Positions 55,932-64,000 of a stretch of 64,000 nt of DNA are shown piece by piece. Position 1 is the first letter of the stretch, and every line of letters starts with the position of its first letter. The stretch lies in NCBI RefSeq assembly GCF_040834005.1, contig NZ_CP162129.1:2132001-2196000 (forward strand), written 5' to 3'. This stretch comes from Paenibacillus sp. PL2-23. Its GTDB lineage: Bacteria > Bacillota > Bacilli > Paenibacillales > Paenibacillaceae. The notes under the pieces are model-generated. The model did not search any database. It was not told the DNA's origin and worked only from the letters and a program-made list of their open reading frames with translations. A program made the position numbers and the translations under genes.

Positions 55932-56046
55932 GTCATAAAACCTTTCATGATTAAGTAGTTTGCGTGTCTCTAGAATACCACAATCGTCGAAAAAATGTTA
56001 TGCTAATAGGTACGAGAGGGACGAGAGCACGAGAGGGGGCGTAGTC

Positions 56047-57048
56047 ATGGAAGCGTTGACCGACAGATTTGGTCGCATTCATAATTACTTGAGAATATCT
56101 GTGACGGATCGCTGCAATTTGCGCTGCGTCTATTGCATGCCGGAGGAAGGAATGGCGTTCACGGAATCGTCTAACCTGCTTTCTTACGATCAGATCGTAG
56201 AGGTTGTAGAGGCCGGTGCGGCGCTGGGCATACAGAAGCTGAGAATAACCGGAGGAGAGCCGCTGGTCAGGCCGAATCTGGATCAGCTAATCGGAAGGCT
56301 CGCGAGCATACCCGGCATTGACGATATATCGCTGACGACAAACGGTGTGTTTCTGGCCAAACAGGCGAAGGCCTTGAAGGCGGCCGGATTGAATCGAGTG
56401 AATATAAGCCTGGATACGCTGGATGCCGCGAGATTTGCTTTTATCGCGAGACGGAGCGAGCTTCGCAGAGTGATGGAGGGCATTGAGGCGGCCGCAGAAG
56501 CAGGGTTCCATCCCATCAAGCTCAACTGCGTGCTGCTCAAAGGAATTAATGAAGACGAAATTGCCTCCTTCCTGAAGATGGCCTATGAGCAGCCGCTGCA
56601 TGTCCGATTCATTGAATATATGCCCATCGGCCACGCCGATGAGAATTGGCGCAGCATGTATCTGCCATTGTCGCGCGTCCTGGAGATCGCCGAGGAGCAA
56701 GGCTACAGCTTCTCCAGCAGAGACCAAGTGAAAGGCAATGGTCCATCCGAGGATTATCAGCTGGAGGGGGGCATCGGCTCGTTCGGGCTCATTCATCCTA
56801 TCAGTGATCATTTCTGCAAAAATTGCAACAGACTTCGTTTGACCGCTGATGGGAATTTGAAGCCCTGCCTGTATTGGGTTGACGAGTTGAATGTGAAATC
56901 GGCGCTTGGCGATGTAAGCGAGATGAAGAGAATGTTCGCCAGAGCGATGGATATTAAGCCGGAAAATCATGAGATGGCAGCCAAGCTGGCGGACGGAGAC
57001 CTGTCCCATGTGCCGACGGATCGGCGCATGTCCCAAATCGGAGGGTAG
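56047..57048 (+). CDS. moaA: GTP 3',8-cyclase MoaA
   Basis: This 333-residue radical SAM enzyme carries out the first step of molybdenum cofactor synthesis. The radical SAM cysteines are in DRCNLRCVYCMPEEG. The second iron-sulfur site is in FCKNCNRLRLTADGNLKPC. The C-terminus ends with the required Gly-Gly. ATG 56047 has GAGAGGGGG 7 nt upstream, so the longer open frame from 55960 is rejected. moaC and mobA are not in the window. Confidence 0.96.
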   Translation: MEALTDRFGRIHNYLRISVTDRCNLRCVYCMPEEGMAFTESSNLLSYDQIVEVVEAGAALGIQKLRITGGEPLVRPNLDQLIGRLASIPGIDDISLTTNGVFLAKQAKALKAAGLNRVNISLDTLDAARFAFIARRSELRRVMEGIEAAAEAGFHPIKLNCVLLKGINEDEIASFLKMAYEQPLHVRFIEYMPIGHADENWRSMYLPLSRVLEIAEEQGYSFSSRDQVKGNGPSEDYQLEGGIGSFGLIHPISDHFCKNCNRLRLTADGNLKPCLYWVDELNVKSALGDVSEMKRMFARAMDIKPENHEMAAKLADGDLSHVPTDRRMSQIGG

Positions 57049-57089
57049 CGAGCTTGATTGACTGAAGACTGAGGAGGCGCGCAGGAAGG

Positions 57090-58535
57090 ATGTCCCACAC
57101 ATTGCAGCATACAGAGATTATACTTCTGCACAGCAATGACATTCATAGCAGATTGGAAAACGCGGCTCGGATATCTACCATGATAGCGGAGGAACGCAGG
57201 GTGTGGGGGGCGCATCGGGTGCTTGCCGTTGATTGCGGCGATCATATGGACCGAATGCGGATGGAATCGGAGGGCACCGGCGGAAGGGTCAACCGGGACC
57301 TGCTCCAAGAGGCGGGATATGAGGCCATAACACTGGGTAATAACGAGGGGCTCACCTGCTCCGCGGATATGCTGGAGCAGCTCTATGGCACGACCTCCAA
57401 GCTGTCGGTTGTCTGTGCGAACATGAAGATAAGCAGTACAGGAGCAAGACCGGCTTGGATGCGGCCGCATATTCTGATTGAAAAAAATGGCTTGAAGGTT
57501 GGTCTTGTCGGCGCGACGGCCAATTTTGCGGAATTCTACGCATTGCTGGGCTGGACGACCACGGAGCCCTTGGCCGCTATCCGTGAGCAGGTGAGCGCCA
57601 TTCGAGGGCAATGCGATATATTGATTGTTATGTCCCATCTTGGCATTACGCTCGATCGGCAGATGGCGGAGGAAATTGACGGCATTGATCTCATTGTTGG
57701 CGGGCATACCCATCATTTGCTGGAGGAGCCTCTGGTTATAGGGACAACGACGGTGTGCGCGGCGGGCAAATTCGGCGATTATTTGGGCCGCGTTGAAATC
57801 GGCTGGGATGCGGATACGAGCAGGCCAAGCTTTCGGGCGACCTGTGTGCCTACGGGGGCCTTTCCGGAGCGGGCTGAGGCGGATGCGGTCATCCGCGCTC
57901 ACAACGAAGCGGCCAGGGGAACGTTAAGCCGAGTTATTACGCGTCTCAAGGAGCCGCTCCCGGCGCGAACGGACGCGGAATCGCCCCTCGCTAATTTGCT
58001 GGCAAGAGGGCTGCGGCGCTGGACGGACGCGGAGATCGGTCTGGTCAATACGGGGCAGCTGCTGGGCGGCCTGGCTGGTGGAGAGGTGACAGCGGGAGAG
58101 CTGCACGCCTTGTGTCCATCCCCTATTAATCCGTCTCGCATTGTCATTGCAGGTCGACATATTCGCTTGGCTCTGGAGCAAGCGCTTCTGGCGCATTATG
58201 TGACGAAGCCGATCAAGGGTTTCGGATTCCGCGGAGAGGTGCTTGGCACGTTAGCTATGGACGGCATGACGGTCCGCTATGACCATAGCCGGGAGCCTAT
58301 GGGCCGCATTGTAAGCGTGCTGGCGAACGGAGAGCCGCTGCAGGATGAAAGGCTGTACGTTGTTGGCACCATTGACATGTTCAGCTTCCGTGTAGGCTAT
58401 GAGTCCCTTGCGGATACGGAGAGCTGCAGGTTCTATTTGCCAGAGTTTATTCGAGACGTTATCGGCTCCGAGCTGCTGCGGGAGGATGCGATTGCGGCTT
58501 GTCGAGTACAGAACTGGATTCCACAATCGACTTGA
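57090..58535 (+). CDS. yunD: Metallophosphatase / 5'-nucleotidase-like protein (YunD type)
   Basis: This 481-residue protein has an N-terminal calcineurin-like metallophosphoesterase domain (HSNDIHSRL near 14, AVDCGDHMD, GNNEGL, VMSHLG, GGHTHH). A C-terminal 5'-nucleotidase domain follows (about 290-480, with TGQLLGGLAGGEVTAGEL and VVGTIDMFSF). No signal peptide is present, unlike periplasmic UshA, so it acts in the cytoplasm, as in the YunD group. It starts 41 bp after moaA and may be co-transcribed. Its substrate is not proven. Confidence 0.88.
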   Translation: MSHTLQHTEIILLHSNDIHSRLENAARISTMIAEERRVWGAHRVLAVDCGDHMDRMRMESEGTGGRVNRDLLQEAGYEAITLGNNEGLTCSADMLEQLYGTTSKLSVVCANMKISSTGARPAWMRPHILIEKNGLKVGLVGATANFAEFYALLGWTTTEPLAAIREQVSAIRGQCDILIVMSHLGITLDRQMAEEIDGIDLIVGGHTHHLLEEPLVIGTTTVCAAGKFGDYLGRVEIGWDADTSRPSFRATCVPTGAFPERAEADAVIRAHNEAARGTLSRVITRLKEPLPARTDAESPLANLLARGLRRWTDAEIGLVNTGQLLGGLAGGEVTAGELHALCPSPINPSRIVIAGRHIRLALEQALLAHYVTKPIKGFGFRGEVLGTLAMDGMTVRYDHSREPMGRIVSVLANGEPLQDERLYVVGTIDMFSFRVGYESLADTESCRFYLPEFIRDVIGSELLREDAIAACRVQNWIPQST

Positions 58536-58720
58536 GCTCCGGTGCTGATAACTGGACTTATGGAACATGAACAAAAAGGCTGGGTTCGACTTTTCGTGGC
58601 GCAAGCTGTCGAAATTTAGCACAAAACGGTTGCAGTTGGGCGCATTTTCACGTAAATTAACAATATATACGGTTTACTCCGATGTATAAGGTACAGAAGT
58701 CATGAAGGGGATGGACCGAA

Positions 58721-59839
58721 ATGCGTTTGCTGCCCATAGCGAAGTGCGAGCCCGGCATGAAGCTAGCCAAAAAAATATTTTCCGCTGAAGGCATCGTGCT
58801 TCTTGGCGACGGCATGGAGCTTACGTCCCGGCTGATCGCCAGACTGGAGCAATGCGGCGTTCAGTATGTCTACATAGAGGATTCCCGCACGGAGGACGTG
58901 CAGGTGCCTTCCATTATTAGCGAGGAAACGTTCCGGATGGCCATTAAGGAAATCCGCACCAATTTCCGCGAGATGATGGATCGACCCAAGATGAAGAAGG
59001 GCGTTACCTATCCCTTTATCGCCGCACCCTTCCGCAGCATGATGAACTCCATTATCGACGAGCTGTCCAATCATAAGGACGCTATGATTATGCTTATGAA
59101 TATGGGGCAAGTGGACCACTATTTGTTCCAGCATTCCTTGAACGTGTGCGTGTATACGACGCTGCTCGGCATGTCGAACGGCTACTCGCGAGACGAGGTG
59201 ATGACCCTTGGGCTGGGGGCTCTCCTGCATGATATCGGGAAGACGCAAATCTCGATGCAGGTGCTCCAGAAGCCGGACGCGCTTACCAAGGAAGAGTTCG
59301 AGCTGATGAAGCGCCATGCCCAGCTCGGCTACGAGCTGCTGAAGGATGAGCCCAATTTGCCGCTTCTTGTGGCTCATTGCGCATTCCAGCATCATGAGCG
59401 CTTGGATGGCAGCGGTTATCCGCGCGGCATCAAGGGCAATGAAATACATGACTACGCCAAGTGGGTTGGGCTTGTCGACTCCTACGACGCGATGACGACG
59501 AACCGGGTCTACCGGTCGCCGATGCTGCCGCATGAAGCGGTGGAGCGGCTGTACGCAGGGACGGGCACCTTATACGAGCAGCGCATGCTGCAGCTGTTCC
59601 GGGACAAGGTGGCGATCTATCCCATCGGCATCAACGTCAGGCTGCAGAGCGGCGAGCGAGGTATTGTCGCCGGCTTGAACAACACGTATCCGCATCGTCC
59701 AACCGTGCGAGTCCTATACAATGAGGCTGGAGAAGAGCTGAAATCGCCATACGAAATCGACCTGTCCACGCAGCTGACGGCGATGATTGTCGGCGTGAAT
59801 GAAGAGGAGTATTCGGAGCCGCTGGTTGCGGGCATATAA
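58721..59839 (+). CDS. HD-GYP domain protein (c-di-GMP phosphodiesterase-like)
   Basis: This 372-residue cytoplasmic protein has an N-terminal module with GDGMELTSRLIARLEQCGVQYVYIED and an HD-GYP domain (about 125-290) with LLHDIGKTQ and HHERLDGSGYPRG, so metal and GYP motifs are intact. The C-terminus has INVRLQSGERGIVAGLNN. AAGGGGATGG precedes the ATG. Its overall layout matches the HD-GYP protein at 53 kb, but similarity outside the core is low. Confidence 0.93.
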   Translation: MRLLPIAKCEPGMKLAKKIFSAEGIVLLGDGMELTSRLIARLEQCGVQYVYIEDSRTEDVQVPSIISEETFRMAIKEIRTNFREMMDRPKMKKGVTYPFIAAPFRSMMNSIIDELSNHKDAMIMLMNMGQVDHYLFQHSLNVCVYTTLLGMSNGYSRDEVMTLGLGALLHDIGKTQISMQVLQKPDALTKEEFELMKRHAQLGYELLKDEPNLPLLVAHCAFQHHERLDGSGYPRGIKGNEIHDYAKWVGLVDSYDAMTTNRVYRSPMLPHEAVERLYAGTGTLYEQRMLQLFRDKVAIYPIGINVRLQSGERGIVAGLNNTYPHRPTVRVLYNEAGEELKSPYEIDLSTQLTAMIVGVNEEEYSEPLVAGI

Positions 59840-59860
59840 GGGGCCAAGCGGCTCCTTTTT
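59840..59860 (+). terminator. Terminator after the HD-GYP gene
   Basis: GGGGCC-AAGC-GGCTCC (one G-U pair) followed by TTTTT, beginning at the base after the stop codon. Confidence 0.82.
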
Positions 59861-59959
59861 CTATTGCTGGCCTGCGCATACTTCATTTGCTTCCTGCTGT
59901 CGCGGACATTACAATAAAAGAATACGCAATTACGAGAATATGAAGTCAGGTGCTGAATC

Positions 59960-61105
59960 ATGAACGTATTAAACGCAAGGAATCATAGCTTTCATTCTGC
60001 CTTAACCCCGCTTTCGCCGGACAATGACCCCTGGGACCCTATTCGTTCCCTTCGCCAATACGGGCAGCACCGTTTGACCAGTGTTGAGATGACGGTCACG
60101 AATCTATGCAATATGCGATGCGAGCATTGTGCGGTCGGAGACACGCTAGTGCTGGCTGAGCCGGACAAGCTTCCGCTTGCTGACATGCTGAGACGACTGG
60201 ATGAGGTGGAATGTCTGGAGACGATCAGTATAACGGGAGGCGAGCCAACGTTCTCTGGCCGCACGGTAAGCGAATATATGGTGCCGCTCCTGCAGTATGC
60301 AAGAAGCAGGGGCATCCGTTCTCAGATTAATTCCAATGTGACGCTGCCTTATTCAAGATATGAGCAGCTGGCTCCGTATCTAGATGTTATGCATATCTCC
60401 TTCAACTATACGAGCGCGAAGGACTTCCACGAAATCGGCTTTGCGAAGTCGGGACACAGCGTCTCGCTGGAAGCGGCCACCAAGCTGTACAATCGTATGA
60501 TCGACAACGCTCGCCGGCTCAGCGACGCAGGTGTCCTGGTGTCTGCAGAATCCATGATTAATTACCGCACATACAACAAGATTGACCAAATCCATCAGTT
60601 AATTGTCGACATGGGCTGTCAGCGGCACGAGGTGCATCCCATGTATCCGAGCTCCTTCGCCAAGGATCTGCCCGTCATTTCAAGAGAGCAGATGAGCGAA
60701 GCCGTCAAGACGCTGCTGGATACTCGAGATCAAGAGGTTTGGATGCTCTTCGGCACACTTCCGTTCTACCAGTGCAGCGACAATGCGGAGGAGCGGGCGC
60801 TGCTTAAGAGGCTTTCGCAAGAGCGCAATGTGACAGTGAGGAATGATCCCGACGGACGCAACCGGCTGAATGTCAACTTGTTCACGGGCGACGTATTCGT
60901 AACGGATTTCTCTGATGTGCCGGCGTTCGGCAACATTGCGGACTCCAGTCTGGACGAGCTGTTCAATCGCTGGCTGGAGCATCCGCTGGCCCAAAGCGTT
61001 AATTGCCATTGCCCGGCGGCATCGTGCTGCGGTCCCAATCTGCTGGTCAAAGATATGTATTACAAGGAAGAGAATTTTCTCATGCGCAGCGCGAAATTAG
61101 AATAG
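59960..61105 (+). CDS. yfkAB: Radical SAM protein YfkAB
   Basis: This 381-residue radical SAM protein has the SAM cluster motif NLCNMRCEHCAVG near residue 50 and SITGGEPTFSG. A C-terminal extra cysteine motif, CHCPAASCCGPNLLVKDMYY, is the CxCxxxxC pattern that defines the YfkAB family. Reaction unknown. AGGTGC lies before the ATG. It is followed by a membrane protein gene after 24 bp. Confidence 0.92.
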   Translation: MNVLNARNHSFHSALTPLSPDNDPWDPIRSLRQYGQHRLTSVEMTVTNLCNMRCEHCAVGDTLVLAEPDKLPLADMLRRLDEVECLETISITGGEPTFSGRTVSEYMVPLLQYARSRGIRSQINSNVTLPYSRYEQLAPYLDVMHISFNYTSAKDFHEIGFAKSGHSVSLEAATKLYNRMIDNARRLSDAGVLVSAESMINYRTYNKIDQIHQLIVDMGCQRHEVHPMYPSSFAKDLPVISREQMSEAVKTLLDTRDQEVWMLFGTLPFYQCSDNAEERALLKRLSQERNVTVRNDPDGRNRLNVNLFTGDVFVTDFSDVPAFGNIADSSLDELFNRWLEHPLAQSVNCHCPAASCCGPNLLVKDMYYKEENFLMRSAKLE

Positions 61106-61129
61106 AATCTGGGAGAGGAGGGAAACCGC

Positions 61130-62161
61130 ATGTCCATTCGCACGATCGTGATGATTGCCGTTGGCCTGCTGTTGATTTATCTGTCATTCACAGTTGGAGC
61201 TCCGTTCCTGCTGGCCCTTGTCGTGGCCATCTTCCTGGAGCCTCTGAACGGTATGCTAATGAGGCGCTTCAAGCTGAACAGGCTCGTCGCGGCTATTATA
61301 TCCAGCACGCTGTTCACCGTTCTGCTTATAGGCTTAATTGTGCTGCTAGGCATCAAAATAGTGGCCGAGCTGATCGCGTACCTGCAGAAGGTTCCGCAAT
61401 ATTTTGAAAACGCAAGCGAAATCGTCGACCAGCTCCTGGTGGATGCTCGGGGCTTGTACCAGAATCTTCCGCCTGACGCTATCGAGACACTGGAGGGCTA
61501 CCTCCTGAAGCTCACCGGCACCATCACGACAATGGTGGGCAAGCTGTCAAGCTCTGTCGTGTCGTTCGCCTCTTCGCTCCCTGGCGTCTTCATCTTTTTT
61601 ATCGTGTTCCTGGTCGCTGTCTATATGTTCAGCTTCAGCCTCCATACGATGAAGGCCTCGGTGCTGTCATTGTTCGATGAATCGTCTCGTCCGCAGGTGG
61701 ATCAGATGCTGAATAACTTGCGCCGATCCATATTCGGCTTCCTTCGCTCGCAGATTATTTTAAGCGCCATGACCTACGTAATTTCCCTTGCGGGCTTGCT
61801 TATCCTGGATATCAAATATCCCATGGCGATTGCCCTGCTCATTATTATCGTGGACATTATGCCGATACTGGGCACGGGGTCGGTGCTGGTGCCTTGGGCG
61901 GCTTATCTGATTCTGACAGGTGATGTATATACAGGCATCGGACTCGTTATTCTGTTCCTGTTCATTACCGTATTCCGCCGTATCGTTGAGCCCAAAATAT
62001 TGGGGGATTCTGTTGGAATCGGGGCTTTGTCGGCCCTTATCAGCCTATACGTGGGCTTCAAGCTGGTGGGCGTCATCGGCGTATTTATCGGACCGCTCAT
62101 CGTCATTATTTATATGGCGGCCAGACAGGCGGGATTGTTCCAGCAGAAGATCAAGCTATAG
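61130..62161 (+). CDS. AI-2E family transporter / YtvI-like membrane protein
   Basis: This 343-residue membrane protein has about seven helices: two at the N-terminus, one near 65-83, then a large soluble loop (QNLPPDAIETLEGYL). The C-terminal block carries the family motif GFLRSQIILSAMTYVISLAGL and PILGTGSVLVPWAAYLIL. The family includes AI-2 exporters, sodium-coupled transporters and the sporulation protein YtvI; the short length and host favour YtvI-like. GGGAGAGGAGG precedes the ATG. It is probably co-transcribed with yfkAB. Confidence 0.85.
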   Translation: MSIRTIVMIAVGLLLIYLSFTVGAPFLLALVVAIFLEPLNGMLMRRFKLNRLVAAIISSTLFTVLLIGLIVLLGIKIVAELIAYLQKVPQYFENASEIVDQLLVDARGLYQNLPPDAIETLEGYLLKLTGTITTMVGKLSSSVVSFASSLPGVFIFFIVFLVAVYMFSFSLHTMKASVLSLFDESSRPQVDQMLNNLRRSIFGFLRSQIILSAMTYVISLAGLLILDIKYPMAIALLIIIVDIMPILGTGSVLVPWAAYLILTGDVYTGIGLVILFLFITVFRRIVEPKILGDSVGIGALSALISLYVGFKLVGVIGVFIGPLIVIIYMAARQAGLFQQKIKL

Positions 62162-62201
62162 GCTGGCACGGTATCGTTCACATAAAAAGTTGTATGACAG
62201 G

Positions 62202-62231
62202 TTGACAATAGCTGCCAGACAATCGTATATT
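62202..62231 (+). promoter_or_regulatory. Promoter of the thiC leader
   Basis: A perfect TTGACA (62202-62207) and TATATT (62226-62231) are separated by 18 bp. Transcription would start just before the TPP aptamer. Confidence 0.75.
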
Positions 62232-62244
62232 GTAACAAGGAAAT

Positions 62245-62330
62245 CCACTAGGGGCGCCGAAAGGCTGAGATAAAGCGATTGCTTTGGTCCCTTTGAACCT
62301 GATCTGGGTCATGCCAGCGTAGGAAAGTGG
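62245..62330 (+). ncRNA. TPP riboswitch (THI element) aptamer
   Basis: It holds the conserved parts of the thiamine pyrophosphate aptamer: CTAGGGGCGCC, GGCTGAGA, CCCTTTGAACCTGATCTGG and GTCATGCCAGCGTAGGAAAGTGG. P1 can form between CCAC (62245-62248) and GTGG (62327-62330). Binding of TPP should lower expression of thiC downstream. Confidence 0.96.
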
Positions 62331-62430
62331 GAATACAGCTTTGCGAGCGCAAGCCGTTGTTATCGTTCCATCGGTGACGCGCAGGCTCGTCGCAGCTAGC
62401 GGCTGGCGGTATGCCTTGCCGTTAGTATAG

Positions 62431-64000
<1,570 letters not shown>

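Overview
The window reads as a chromosomal segment of a spore-forming Gram-positive of the Paenibacillaceae, most likely Paenibacillus. Supporting features are strong AGGAGG-type ribosome binding sites, LplB/YtcP-type sugar permeases beside a YesM/YesN-type two-component system, an S-layer-anchored modular glycosidase, a sufCDSUB cluster in Bacillales order, the sporulation protein YhbH, and Bacillus-type orphan families (YunC, YunD, YfkAB). No rRNA, tRNA, CRISPR array or insertion sequence was found.

Region 1 (1-1.2 kb): the 5' part of a quinone-oxidoreductase-like dehydrogenase, divergent from a HxlR regulator, with a perfect palindrome in the shared promoter. Region 2 (1.3-25.3 kb): a glycan-use locus. 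It holds a sugar ABC importer (two permeases and a lipoprotein), a sensor kinase and AraC-type response regulator, an intracellular GH27 enzyme, a 2125-residue S-layer glycosidase, a smaller secreted beta-helix enzyme, a beta-helix/Fn3/CBM3 enzyme, four AraC regulators and two PhyH-type oxygenases. Large polymers would be cut outside the cell, oligosaccharides imported, and the products trimmed inside. Cre-like boxes recur before several of these genes, and tandem repeats of 19 and 21 bp mark probable AraC operators.

Region 3 (25.3-31.6 kb): an ECF sigma/anti-sigma pair divergent from a secreted protein with duplicated His-rich helical domains, then a sensor kinase co-directional with an FAD-dependent amine-oxidase-fold enzyme. 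Region 4 (31.7-34.5 kb): an AT-rich three-gene insert, bordered by a decayed yhbH fragment and by the intact yhbH. Region 5 (34.6-47.5 kb): yhbH, sbcDC, small membrane proteins, a PAS-GGDEF-EAL protein, yunC, the mtnK-mtnA methionine-salvage pair and a DUF1802 protein.

Region 6 (47.6-64 kb): sufCDSUB with a Fur-box-like promoter, two HD-GYP proteins, molybdopterin genes (a MoeB-like protein, a MoaD-MoaE fusion and moaA), a YunD-like nucleotidase, YfkAB, an AI-2E/YtvI-like membrane protein, and a TPP riboswitch controlling thiC, which runs off the end.

The most unusual observations are: a yhbH remnant beside foreign-looking genes; a signal peptide broken by a six-T run; a sensor kinase whose N-terminus lacks a standard start codon; the tandem AraC-type repeats; a duplicated His-rich protein next to an ECF system; and a Fur-like box on the suf promoter.
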